Shown here: in pieces, positions 23,964-36,221 of the stretch
Layout of the letters: every line of letters begins with the position of its first letter
Numbering within the stretch: position 1 is the first letter of the stretch
Assembly (NCBI RefSeq): GCF_036370855.1
Contig: NC_088098.1
Coordinates: forward strand, 199,501,773 to 199,565,772
Direction: 5' to 3'
DNA: 64,000 nucleotides
From: Dromaius novaehollandiae
Taxonomy: Eukaryota > Chordata > Aves > Casuariiformes > Dromaiidae
Made by a program: the position numbers and the translations under genes
The notes under the pieces: generated by a model
What the model was told of the DNA's origin: nothing
The model's database searches: none
What the model saw: only the letters and a program-made list of their open reading frames with translations

Positions 23964-25747
23964 CTAATTGAAACACAAAACTGTATTAAAAAAAGGCTTA
24001 TAAATGTTCAAATTATCAGTGCACCCTAACAGAACTGGACATACAGAATGGTTGTATGGAACATTACAAATAACTGTGAATACAGGATGACTCTAGTCCA
24101 ATGTTACTATTCAAGTTGTAATATATGCAAAGAATTCAACATTTTCTGTGATGCAGCTTCTACATTTATGAATAGTAGATCTATATATGTGGAAGACATG
24201 AGAAACAGGAATTCATCTGGCTCAGAGCTCTTGATGTTTGCAAAACATTTTGGAAACTGGAAAGCATAATAACAGCACTGAGTTATTACAGAGAAGCCAC
24301 TATCAAAGGCATTTTGTTCCAAACAATTTACAAGTGAATCGGAATGCATTTTGCTTTTTTTTTTGCTGTAGGTGATTTTTCAAGATTAGTATCAACTCAA
24401 TAGAATTAAAAAATACAGACATGAAGGTCAAACACAGCTCTATGATGACACTGAAAGAACCCCTAAAAACGTTCTTGTGAGACATTATACCAAACTGGGA
24501 AAAAACACTGTTGCTATTCCCATGTGTTTGTCAACACCTGAAAAGAACTGCCTCTGAAGCAGACACAAGCATGACATGATTTATTTCCCTCCTGACTGCT
24601 TCCACAAATATATTAACTTTTCTTTTTTGCTAAGTTAGTTTTCTGCTGGTTTAGTGAGCTGAACTGGACCACTGGTCCCCTGAACTGAGGGACCAAATAA
24701 GCACCAGGACCAGCATAAGGATGGGGACATGGCCAAGGAGTGATGACCATTCTTTTAGCAGCAAACTTTTAGATCTGTTTAATTTTCTTGTCTACCTGTT
24801 GCCTCAGTATTGTAATTTGTAGAAACAACGTTCAGAAAAATACTGCCATATCTAAAAGGTTTGATATATAAATGGCCAATATGAACATGACACTTTGCTC
24901 CCAACTCTGATGAGTCATAGTATTTAACCTCTCTAGGACAACAGAACTGTATGATTCCTCTTTAAAAAAGAGCAAGTTTGCTAAAACAGAATCATACCAT
25001 TTTATTTTAAAATACAGAAAATGTTCTTCCTACATAATGCTTAAAAGTGTAACCCTGGTAGTGACAACTTTGTATTTTGGAAGTAGCAAGGTAGTAGGCA
25101 GTGTGGGATGTAAGAGGATGTTCTGACAACCAATGACAAACCTTATTTTCTACATGTCTCTTTCATTTAGACTAAAGGAGTGGCTGCTTGTGCCAGATGT
25201 CTTTTACTCTTCAAAGTGATGTCTCCTGAAATTTAGTTTGAAATTCTCTAAGGATGTTCTAGAGAATGGTTGACTTACTAAATTTAAAAACCCAACAACA
25301 AAAACTCACCGTCTACATTCTTTAGGAAGGCTTGGCTTTGATAAAACTTAATAAGATTTTCTAACATCTGGAAACATAGCAGGAGTTTCAACCAGTAGGG
25401 ACTAGAAGTAAAAATATATATCTATATCTTATCCTAAGAAAGATTAAATAACATAGTTATGAAATTTAGAAAGTAAGCAAGAGAAGGAGATCAACCAATC
25501 AGCCACAATTAAAGTTTATTTTCATCCTTCTTCTTCAGCACTACCCTAATATTACGTAAATCATGCTTCAATGTTGTCACAAAAAAATGTGGCATTAGTG
25601 TGAATAAAAAGTTAGTTCATGAAAATATTTTTATTTGAAAAATACTTACATCAGATGGATTACTAATACATATATTCAATAAAACAAAGTTCCCTTTGAT
25701 AGGTGTACCACTCAATGAAACAACTTACATTCCATGAAACAACTTAC
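23964..25747 (-). other. IFT88: IFT88 intron 21
   Basis: A 1.8-kb intron. At its 5' end it carries the duplicated donor sequence. Inside, at 25310-25367, lies a 58-nt segment with good splice-site matches at both ends (see findings). Otherwise it is AT-rich and featureless. Confidence 0.8.
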
Positions 25748-25752
25748 ATTCA
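25715..25752. repeat. 19-bp tandem duplication spanning the exon 21 donor
   Basis: ATGAAACAACTTACATTCC at 25715-25733 is followed by the same 19-mer with its last base changed at 25734-25752. The second copy contains the true GT donor (25747-25746) and the last five coding bases of exon 21. Confidence 0.95.
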
Positions 25753-25813
25753 ACATTCTCTGGAAATTTGCTGTGAATGACTTTGTATTTGTCTAGAGCT
25801 TTCTGGTAGTTAC
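25748..25813 (-). CDS. IFT88: IFT88 coding exon 21, TPR (residues 669-690)
   Basis: Reads NYQKALDKYKVIHSKFPENV then E and the first base of Cys. It is 66 nt, acceptor TTTGCAG. The donor GAAT|GTAAGT lies in the second unit of a 19-bp tandem duplication, which creates an identical decoy donor 19 bp further into the intron. Confidence 0.95.
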
Positions 25814-27359
25814 CTGCAAACAAAACAAACATCTCCTATCCACATATCCAAAAATGAGAAAGACTATCAGATGAGGAATTGATACAGCTTGACATCGCTT
25901 CAGCTTTTCAAGAATCTGATTTAATATTCTAAGATCAAATTTGATAAAATGAAACTTGTCATTCTTTAATTAGTACCTGATAGTAAAAATTAAACGCATT
26001 TGAAAACAATCCAAATTATTCTGCAAAAAACAGAATTAATGAAGACTAGTTTCCTACTGAGTTTTGTCCTTTGTCCACCTACCCCTAGGACTTCATGCCT
26101 CAATAACCCCAACTGCACCTTATCACGCTGTGACACATCTGACAGACAATATTTATCACAAATTATTTGACTTAATCTGAGGCTGCAAATACATGGATTA
26201 TCAAATAGAACTATCTAACAGTTGAGCTCTGCCTGCCCTTCCTTCAATCAGAGCATGAGTTTGTGTCTCTCTCCTTTGCCCAAACTCCAGTTTTCACAGA
26301 ACTGGTAGCAAAGCAATTCTCTTTGAGACTTAATATGGAGAGGACTGACAGACATTTTAAATACAAAAACACATTTCCATTAGAATATCAGACAAAAAAG
26401 TTAGTTGAGATACCACCATTTTTATTTTCTTAATGATAGGCAGGGGTCAAATTGACTTGATATGTGTTAACATGATAAGCAGGAAATTTTGCCAATGAAT
26501 CATATGTGATCTAAACAGCAGCCAAAACCATTGTGTTTCTTTGCTGGGAAAGCAGTTAATCTGTCTGGTTTTAGGTGGTGCTGACTGTTCTTAATTCACT
26601 GCTCCCAGTGAATTTCCCAGCTCCTGTTCCTTTTTCCACTGTTGAATTAAACTGAGCAGAGTGAGAAAAATGCACTGTTACATTACTGAAGTCTCTTCTG
26701 CAACATTCTAAAGAAGAAAAAGGAGAGTGACAACAATGGGACAGCAAGAAAGAAGAGTATAATTCACAGCACCAAGTGTCTTGGATGTGGTGTAGGTGAT
26801 GAAAAAAAGAGAGAAATCATGTTTTTCCCCCCATTTTGCTTAAAATCACAAGAATATTGATGTATTACATTCACAGCATGAAAATTCAACACATTAAGAC
26901 TGCCTGAGAGGTATTTTTTGTAATGCAAATATTATTTTAATATCTAAAAATCTTATCCACTGTTGCAAATGAATAAGAGGAACTAAGAAACTTCAAATTC
27001 TAATTATTTATGTTAGATCAGATGGTACCATAATATACATTTAAAAACTTCTGGCAGATCATCTGTGCTATAATAACTTACTTTAATTCCCAAGAAGTGT
27101 TCTGTACATAAATCAGCACAAGCATACTTCTTGGACTTAAGAAAAGTCACACTTTATTACGTATAAATACACAGAAAATTCATATCAAAATTACACAGAA
27201 AATTCATATCAAAATAACATGTAACTGAACTTTCCAACACATTTTAGGATCAAAATAACATATGCAGAAAAGGTCAAAAGAAAAAATATCAAAACACGTA
27301 ACATTTGAAAACAAAACAAACCTCCAACTAATTAAAAAAAAGACTGCTACAGAACTTAC
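25814..27359 (-). other. IFT88: IFT88 intron 20
   Basis: A 1.5-kb AT-rich intron. The only structure seen is a 24-bp tandem duplication at 27168-27215. Confidence 0.8.
27168..27215. repeat. Exact 24-bp tandem duplication
   Basis: TACACAGAAAATTCATATCA plus AAAT occurs at 27168-27191 and again, identically, at 27192-27215. Confidence 0.96.
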
Positions 27360-27412
27360 CACTTCTTCTATAGCAACTGGCAATCATCAGCTGCCATTTT
27401 ACTTGTGTTGGT
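27360..27412 (-). CDS. IFT88: IFT88 coding exon 20, TPR (residues 651-668)
   Basis: Completes the split codon, then reads PTQVKWQLMIASCYRRS and the first base of Gly. It is only 53 nt, the smallest coding exon of the gene. Acceptor TATACAG, donor AGTG|GTAAGT. Confidence 0.95.
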
Positions 27413-29017
27413 CTGTATATAAATAAAAAAAAATTACACATGCTGCCAAACAATGAATAAGCAAAATATTCTGCATAGCATTGGTAAAAACCTACTATTA
27501 AACTAGTCTTAACATTTTTCACCTAATATATTCCCTTCTAGGAAGGATTAGCCTGGTCAGTTCACCCACGCTTGACTCCTGCCTTGCACGCCTGTGTTCA
27601 GGCCTCTATCTCACCCATTTGCAGTCAGGTGTTACAATCTTTCTCCTACTTGTTACTCTACGCACCTAATGCAATTAGCTGACCTGACAGGCGATCCACT
27701 AATCTTTTTCCAAAGTACAGAATCATGAAGCAGGGGAAGAGAACAAAACGCTAGATCATACTCTGAGGAAACCCTGCCAGTAGGGTCTCAAGCACGCCCA
27801 AACGATCCCTGCCAGAAGGCACACTCCCACTCGCAGCTCTGGACTCTGCGTCCTGCTTTGCGTCATCGCCTAGAAAGAGAAGGCAAGGCAGCAGCCAAGG
27901 CATCTAGCATGTAAGGGTGATATGTACAGTCAGAGAAAATACTGGAGAGGTTTGTGCATGTAGAACAAAATTGTTGGATTCTTTCCTCATTCTTATCAAG
28001 ATAATGCGAGAATTAGGAAATTTTTGTGTCAACTGCATAAGGATGCTCTATAAGCCAAAGCGCTTTTCATAGGTGGTTTACAGTTTGACAGTAGTGTATC
28101 CAAAAGGCACTGTACACTAACACTTGCAGAACAGGGGTTTTTTTTATTAATTCTCTTTAACTTCTCTCCAGTCACTGCACAGGCCATTTTTTCTCTAAAT
28201 AACCTGTTTGTTTGCACAGTAGCAGCTGCCAAACAAACTTATGGAAGACAGCTGCTTCACATTTTTCAGTTTCACCTGAATATGTCTCCTGTTCAAGATA
28301 GCCAAGCAAACATTAACATCACTCTTCATTAAAGTTTATTAAGTAATTCAGTATGAAAATTGTCAGCAGTCAGCATTAGATTCATGGCTCCTATTATTAA
28401 TACTGGATTCACGTATGCTGCTAAAATGTAGAATAACAAAAAACTTCCTCAATTCATTGTCTAATACATTATCTTAAAATGCAAACTAAAATATGATTAT
28501 TATAATTTAAACACTGAGTAAACAATATTAAACTGACAAAAATGGTGGTCAAGACTAAAATAAAGTCAATCTTTTTAAATGTAACTTTATTTCCAATCAG
28601 TAATGATATTAATTCAGAAGTTTATAGCAATTTGCAAATCTAGACTCAGATTTTAATATCAAGTAACCCCCCAAAATCTACATTTTTAACCACTATTAAT
28701 AATCTCATCCCACAGAGAATATTTTTTCTGTATTATAGACTATAATTATAGGTAACAACGAAGAACTTCATATGCCAGTAATTAATACTTTACAATCCAC
28801 ATACTTCATGTTTCATGTAGGGACTGGCTGCAACGTGAAGCCTAAAATATTTAGACCTTTGCCAAAACAAGATTATGAAATAATTCTTTTTAGTTTCTAA
28901 AAAGGCTGTGAGTGTCAGCATATGCGATCAATAGCTGGACTACGATAGAGATTAAGGTGGGCACTATTGTACTGAAAAGGAAAGAACACTATCCAACCTT
29001 TAAGTAAGGGTAGTAGC

Positions 29018-29066
29018 AAAAAGAAAGAAAAAAAAAAAAGAGAAGAGAGGGAGGGAGGGAAGGAGA
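29018..29066 (+). repeat. Polypurine tract
   Basis: Forty-nine consecutive purines, A-rich then GGGA-rich (GAGGGAGGGAGGGAAGGAGA). Such tracts can adopt triplex structures; none is demonstrated here. Confidence 0.9.
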
Positions 29067-30804
29067 CGGAGAAGAATATATGAAAAAATTGCTAGGCATT
29101 TCTTGACAGTAAGTGACTACTTGGTGAAAAACAGCTGAAGGCCTACAATCAAGCTTTGTTGCCAACAAACCCTCAACAACAAGGTACCATATTTTAATTA
29201 ATCTTTTTTCTTCCTTTCTAGGGTTTGTTGTGTCTGAAACTATAAAATACTGAAAGATCTGTTATTGTTTATGTTACCAGTCTTTCCTTTGCATTGTGCC
29301 GATTTTATGTGTAGGACCAATAGGTTGCAGAATTGAAGACCAATGGATAATTAAGTATTTTTATAGGTGCTAGATCTATAATTTCTATTTTTTTTTTACA
29401 TCCTTCCCTAATTGTAACAAAATTCATCACAAATTTTATTACTGTAAACGAAACACTAAATTTGCAATATGGTCATATTAACCACACCCTGCACAGATGG
29501 TTTTGAAGGCATTTTCATGAGGAAAGAAGGAGCCTAAGTACCAAGCTCCACCTCAGGAATTGCGTTCAGTCAGTTGTTGTGAGTAACACAGCTGTGGTGA
29601 AAGGCCGTACTCAGGCATGGTGCGGCGTTCTCCAGTTGCCTGTGACTCACACATTGAATGCTGGTATCAGGAACATGATCTTCATCTAGCTTGTTTATTT
29701 AAAGGAGTTAAGCTGATATCTTATTTAAGGGTAATGCATTGTTGTTACTGGTACATTAGAAGGGTGGTGTCATGTTATGGCTTTTGTGTACTTTTTTTTT
29801 TTAATAGGCTTCTGGGAGTTTGTCCTATTATTATTGTTGTTACTCAAAAAAATAAGATGCATATTGCAGACAGTAACCACAGATTCCAGCCAGGCTCTGA
29901 ATTTCTAGTGTACCATAAAGAGTTCAAAATGCAAGTGCAGTGACCCAGGTAACAATAGGCACAAGCTCAGTTAACTCTACGTTTAAAGTCTGGTAACTTA
30001 TGTTTACACTTTCCTAATTCTTAAATCTGTGAACTTGCCTCCTGTATTTTTGCCTTTAATCTACACCTCTCTTTCTTTATAATTATACCACTGGGAGTGC
30101 AATCTCTGTTTTTCTATTTATTTTTAACTTTTAATCCTTACGTAAACCTAGAATTTTCTCTTCTACAATATTCAACATCTACTCTAACTCAAGCCCCATA
30201 AAAAACAGAGTTATTATTTCTTACTGAACTTCTAACAACCTATTTACAGTATAGTCTTGAACAAATTGTCAAAATTTTGTCCAAACCCTGTCTCCTGTTC
30301 ATGTATGTCATTCAGATTCACATCAACAGAAGAAAAAGGTCAAAGCTTAGATCATCACAAGACAGGCAGTAACTGAATTTTGCATAGCCTGATGTTTGAT
30401 TGGTTTCCCAAAGAACAAAATAAGAGAAATTCACACTTGGTGTGAATTTTAGTTGCATGAATTTTAGCTGGTCTGTTAACACCTCATGAACACATAGAGA
30501 TGAACACATCTTTGTTTCCACATAAAAAACCACTCGCATACCTTTGCAGAATTTCCTTTGACCAAATTTTTATTTGTTAAGCTGGTAAGCTCTCTTTCTG
30601 ATCTAAAATAAAATATATACTCTATACGCTCACTTTATTAAATATATAATATTTTATTAAAGGACAATTCCAGGAATTAAGTTTATCTTGCTGTACTCCA
30701 AATATCCATGTTGGGATCAATTTGATTTGTCAATATATTTTCACTGTCCTTTGGTAATTACATACTGCACATTTTTGGCTCAACTCTATATATAATCTGT
30801 AATG

Positions 30805-30843
30805 TCTTTTTTTTTTTCTTTTCTTTTCTTTTTTTTTTTTTTT
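30805..30843 (+). repeat. Polypyrimidine tract
   Basis: Thirty-nine consecutive pyrimidines, nearly all T with spaced C (TTTTC units), in intron 19. Confidence 0.9.
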
Positions 30844-31289
30844 ACAAGAGTAGAAATTATGTGAAAGGAGAAAATGCAGCATGAACTGCTAAAAGATGCT
30901 TTTATTTAAACCAGCAATCATCACTAAATGATAAAATAGGAAGGAAATATTTTACACAAAACCACAGGGAAAGAGGTCTTGGTGGCTTAGGAAGGCTGTT
31001 TCTCACTTCATAGCTGTGTTTAATGGAAGAGATAAAAAGAAGAGGTTATAATATCTAATACTGTCACAGGCCCAATGGAGGATCTCACTTAACGTTGAAA
31101 TTGCCTGCTAAGAACAAAAACACCCTCTAAACAAACAGAAAGTTGAGAAAATTAAATAATATCCCAGAATAGACTTAACTCTGACATCTGCTTATAGAGT
31201 TAATGTTCTCCAACTGATTTATCTTTAGCTATAATTATAGACATCTAATCACAAAATATTTGACTTTGCATAAAATAATAAATACTTAC

Positions 31290-31405
31290 AGGATAAGTGC
31301 TGCTCTTTCAAAGTACTCAATGGCTTTTTCACAAAACTGGGTGTCAATGTAGTAGGCTCCAAGCCATTCAATGACCTCAATGTTCGAAGGGAAATGCCGA
31401 TATGA
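31290..31405 (-). CDS. IFT88: IFT88 coding exon 19, TPR (residues 613-650)
   Basis: Reads SYRHFPSNIEVIEWLGAYYI then DTQFCEKAIEYFERAALI and two bases (CT). It is 116 nt, acceptor TTTGTCAG, donor ATCCT|GTAAGT. The residue after Q-F is Cys here; I recall Trp in human. The split codon reads Leu where I recall Gln in human. Confidence 0.95.
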
Positions 31406-33592
31406 CTGACAAAATAGGAAAGGTGAAAGAAACAATTTTAGTGATAAACAACATTTGTATGTGACTTCTGGAATATCTTACTCACTTAAGTGTTTAATTC
31501 TGCAGATGCCAAAAATACGTAATACATGAATGAAAGCAGTGTACTATACTAATTCCAAAAAAAACAGCATGCCAATTTTTCTAATTACAGAATGCTTTTC
31601 AGAAGAGTTACCTGAGATGAGTCTGTCACATTCTCCATCCACCCTTATTTGAAATATTATTTTAAGTATCGTTTACAGCAGCAAAACTTACTTAGACCAT
31701 GTCTATATGTAAATAAGTTGCCTAAAATGTTAAACAATGTTATAATATGAAAATTTTCATATTTCAAATCGGTCTGCTGGATAACTCACCTGAAAGCATT
31801 CTTTTCTGTGAAATACATATGTACATATATAACATGTTCAGTTTCTTAGAAATTCGCATTGACAAAATCATCACCAAGTGCCATCAAGCACAACTCTGCT
31901 ATTATCCAAAATGCAACAAAGATTTGGTAATCCTCTGACTTTACACAGACAAAAAAGAACTCTCACATTGCAAAGCAACTTCTTGTCTTATTCCTGTTTC
32001 TAAAATAGAGGTATCTCTAGCAAACATAATCAGTATCACAGACAATCTGAAAGGATAGTGGATGCCTATGTTTAAGCAGTTGAATTTGTCCAAACTGTAA
32101 TATTCTTCTGCAGCTGTAAGACAAAATAAGTAATACCTTCTTTAGGCTTCCTGGTGTACCTGCATGAATCCACCTGAAGCTTTCAGTTTCCATTTACAAA
32201 AATGCATTCTATAATTGTGAATTTTTATTTAATCATACAGTCCTTTCCACCAAAAATCAAATTTGGTCTTTGCAGGAGTGTTCAAGACTTAATTATAAAC
32301 AAAGAGAAGGTGCATGACTTTTCATAATTCTTTCTAATGCCTCTGCTTTTAAACATGCAACACCTAACACTGCGAGCATACAGAATACACAAGGCAATTT
32401 AGGAACTCCTGGAGTACCCAAGAGATCTGCATGAGACTAACAGATAAGACACAAAAGCTACAGAAGGCCTGTGCCCTTCCGGAACGGCAGCTGGAAGCTA
32501 GGTATGATATCCTTGGGTGACTGAAATAGCACTAGCTGCCTAAATAGAGGCCGCTTACTCGTCCTCATGATTTGAAAAAAACAAAACAAAACAAACAAGT
32601 AATCAACCAAAAAAGAAATATCCCACTAATTTGATTCTGATTCAGAATACCACCTGAAAATAGGCCTAAATCTAAGCATATGCATCAATTACATTGATAT
32701 CAACTGGACATGAAGAAATGCTTCTTTTTCTGAATCGAGTAAATAATTCCTAATATTTGTGTGTGGTACATACTTTAGCTACTACTAAAATAAAGCCAAA
32801 AAAATGGAAGAACACGGCTCCTTTACCAACGTCACCCAAACTACACCAGGACAAAAAAAAACCCTTGCATATTTTGTCTATTCCAATAACAAATTCTTTG
32901 AGTCTTTAACACGAAAGAAGAGGATTTAAATATCAAACATACTTGAATGTACTCAGGTTTTGGGTAAGAGGACAGCAAATTAATAGCGCATGTGTCAAAG
33001 AAGGCAGAATTCTATGCTTTACCAGTTCAAGAGATCTCTATGGTCTCCCAGCTGCCACATGAAGATGAAAGAACCCACATTCCCTCCTTCTGTCCATTCC
33101 CAAAAATCCCAAGCCCCAAGTCGGATCATTCCACAAACCTGATTGACAACCCAGCCAAGCAGATGGCTGAATCATCTAACAGACAGAGCCTCCAATGGAG
33201 ACACATGGAAGCAGAGAAGACTAGGTGAGAAATTTTTAAACCAACTCTGAAAGATCCACAGTGTATAACTGTATCATCAATATTTATACACACACACACA
33301 CCCCTATATATATAGCCATTATACACACATGTGATTTTAAAAGTGTGTAACTTGACTGCATTAATTGGAAGGTACATTTATTACATCCATTTTTAACTTC
33401 ACATTTCAGAGTAAATTTTAAATCAAAAACAAAATTTTAGGGGTCAATGTAAATTAAAAAAAAACCTCCAAATCTCATTCTTCTTTCTTTTTGATGACAT
33501 TTTAAATAGTTGAAATGAATCAATCATTAACCTGATGCATGAAACTATGACAACATAGAAAGTGCATTGGAAAGGTAATAAAGAATAAGTAC
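31406..33592 (-). other. IFT88: IFT88 intron 18
   Basis: About 2.2 kb, AT-rich, with short AC and TA runs near 33288-33315. Nothing else is recognised. Confidence 0.75.
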
Positions 33593-33743
33593 CTCATAGT
33601 AATAATGAAAAGCTTGGGATTTATCACCTTCATTATCATATAATTTCCCTAGTTTTGAAAGTACACGTGGGTCAGTTGGCACTACACTTATCAACTGCAT
33701 GAGCCACTCTATGGCTTGATTGGGATCTTCCATTACTTCATAT
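33593..33743 (-). CDS. IFT88: IFT88 coding exon 18, TPRs (residues 562-612)
   Basis: Starts after ACCTCAG with the last base of Ile, then YEVMEDPNQAIEWLMQLISV, VPTDPRVLSKLGKLYDNEGD and KSQAFHYYYE. It carries TPR helices with P-N-Q-A-I-E and D-K-S-Q-A-F signatures. It is 151 nt and ends in phase 0 at GAG|GTACTT. Confidence 0.96.
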
Positions 33744-35277
33744 CTGAGGTTTCTTCAGCTAAGGACAATTCCAGTGCTGATGATATTTGGTTTACTGAGA
33801 ATTCCCACCACTTTACATAATGCAATCCATACGCTGGACAGATATGCCAGTCACTCCAGTGTGGATATTTATTTGCAATTTTTACACATTGGTTTCATAA
33901 ATTCTTTCCTATCAGAAAGAGCTTTGGCTGAATCAAAGAAAGAGAAACAATTCTCAAGAGCAAAGAGGCTTCTGCAGCTCTTTCACCTTAAAAACACTGT
34001 GGGCTTAGCTCTCTCTCACTAATTTTACTCCAACTTCCTCACTTATAACAATGAAATGTGAGAATTAGGCAGTTATTTCTAGCCTTCAAAACTGGGTAAG
34101 TTTTTCTGAATGTATCAATTTGTACCAAAGTAAGGGATTAGGTAGAACTGCCGTCCTCAGGAACAGACTCCTGCCTGCAGGAAGATTCTGTGCTGCAGGT
34201 CGGCACGGCACGGCACGGCACGGCACGGCACGGCACGGCACAGCACGGCACGGCACGGCACGGCACGGCACGGCACGGCACGCGTACAACTCTGATCCAG
34301 AGAATGGAAGCTGCTTTGCTTGCACTTAGGCCTGCAGAGTACTCTCCTCTCCTCAGCTACCCCACAAGGGGCACAATGGCCCAGCACTCTGCAATGGCGT
34401 GAGCTGGAGCTGCTTCCCGACATGCTCTCTCAGTTTCTGCTGCAACCCATCCTTCATGGAAAAGCTTGTGAGCATTTGTGGAAAGCAGTTTTATGCAGCA
34501 GATGGAACGGGGCGCTGTAGGGCCACACAAGCTGTTGCAATGGGGCTATGCAGGGAATCGAGATCAGAGCCGTTCTGAATTTTTAAAGTTTGCTTGTTTT
34601 TACTGACTAAAATATATTTTAATTATTTTCACTACACTTAAAAGTATAGCATAAGAACTAGAACCTCCTTTTCCTCAAGAAGATTTTATTCTGGTCTGCA
34701 CATCCCCAGAAGTACTGTTAAGGAAATTCATACTGCAGAATCTTTATCGCTGGTGATGTGCAAAGCCAATGACCCCCATACTCCCTTGGATTTCCAATCT
34801 GTTCTGAAAGACAATTATTTTCTTACACAAACTAACCGGAGAAGAGCTTTCAGAACAGAACTTCACTTTCATCAACAATATTAGTTTTTCTTAAAGGTTT
34901 CACTCAATTGTGTTTACTACTGTCACATTATTTTCGTAATAAAATCAGCAGCATTTTAAATATGCCAAGTAACACTGATTCTGGGTGTAACTGTTTAACT
35001 GTTTCCTGACATACTGATTAATGCAATGAGAAGAGTCTTAATGTATTACTTAACATATTTTAAGACCGTTCAATCTTGACATATTTCTCCACTGGCTTCA
35101 GTGGAAATGTCAAAGGTGGCTGGAAGTTCTGTTTTTGTCTTTTTTAAATGTCAGAGACTCATATATAATGGACACATATATAAATTTCTTAATCTTTGTG
35201 TCATGATTAAAACACATGTAAGATTAAATGAGATGAGTTTACTAAAGTCGCCATCATCACAACTCAGTAAAAGATAC
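33744..35277 (-). other. IFT88: IFT88 intron 17
   Basis: A 1.5-kb intron containing the CGGCA array and a locally GC-richer segment of about 450 bp around it (about 34130-34580) that stands out from neighbouring introns. The origin of that segment is not recognised. Confidence 0.75.
34201..34282. repeat. CGGCA pentanucleotide array
   Basis: Sixteen tandem CGGCA units plus two bases. One unit, at 34241-34245, reads CAGCA. The array is CpG-rich inside an AT-rich intron. Both strands stay open through it, but only because of the repeat. Confidence 0.98.
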
Positions 35278-35386
35278 ATGTTTGCTATTTGGTGAAGAAC
35301 TTGGGCATTGTTTCGAAGAATTGCATGAAGTTTCAGAAAACAATCCAAAGCTTCATCCATTCTGCTTAACTTCTTGTATGATAAAC
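35278..35386 (-). CDS. IFT88: IFT88 coding exon 17, TPR (residues 526-561)
   Basis: After the split glycine it reads LSYKKLSRMDEALDCFLKLH then AILRNNAQVLHQIAN and two bases (AT) of an isoleucine codon. It is 109 nt, acceptor TTTTCAG. The donor AACAT|GTATCT is poor at positions +4 to +6, but only this junction keeps the frame into exon 18 and restores the A-N-I-Y-E motif. Confidence 0.93.
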
Positions 35387-36221
35387 CTGAAAAGTAAAGG
35401 TTACAATATTAATACGACAACAAAAAGATGACTTCAGCACATTAACTGACAGCAAAACCAAGAAAAATGAAGCAGGAGTACAGTATTCAGAAGGATGTTA
35501 TCAAACTATATTTTTGTCTGAATTACATTACATATAACAAGCAATTCCTGGAAAAAAAGAACAAGATAAATATTTTTGTTTTAGCTTGTTTAATCTCTTT
35601 GTGGCAGCAGCTTTTAGAAAAATCAGTGACATTTTGTTTATATGGATTTTTTTCAGAAAAACAAGCACACACACACATTTCAAATACAGTGAGTCATGAC
35701 TAAATCCACAAAAACTGGCTGGGAGAATGAGTTCCAGTATAACTGCCTTGACATCGGAATCTGTACTTGAGAGCCATCCTTACAATCCTTTGCAGTTAGT
35801 ATGACATATCAAACTGATACAGACAATGAACATGAACCTAATTAAAGACCAAGGTCATACACCATCCCACTTTTTGAAGAAGAATGAGGGAATGGGACGC
35901 CTGTCAGGTGTGGATAGACTCTGATTGTTTAATACTATTAAAAAAAAAAGCATTATTAGTAGATAGTAACACTTACAGCAATTTTTATCTTCAGTGATTT
36001 ACCAACATCAACTAATAATGGCATATGACTAACAGTGGTATAGTATTTTTATGGAAGAGATAGGAAGCACAAATCAAGACTTCGCTGTAACATAAACTAA
36101 TCAATAAGCTAATAAATATTAGTACATATTTCTACACAAGAAAACTTTGAAAATCAGATTCTCAGAAATGCTAGTATTGCCTTTACACAAAAGCTAAATC
36201 TCAAAATCACCTTTGGCTTAC
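35387..36221 (-). other. IFT88: IFT88 intron 16
   Basis: An 835-bp AT-rich intron. Nothing recognised. Confidence 0.8.

Larger units (their letters stand above)
27413..31289 (-). other. IFT88: IFT88 intron 19
   Basis: About 3.9 kb, AT-rich. It contains a 49-nt pure purine tract (29018-29066) and a 39-nt pure pyrimidine tract (30805-30843). No nested gene or transposon is recognised. Confidence 0.75.

Noticed and set aside
32992..33228. 78-codon plus-strand frame in intron 18
   Set aside because: No ATG at its start, no recognised family, no splice or promoter support.
34086..34423. Frames on both strands through the CGGCA array encoding Arg-His-Gly-Thr-Ala or Cys-Arg-Ala-Val-Pro repeats
   Set aside because: Pure translation of a microsatellite inside an intron, open in several frames at once.
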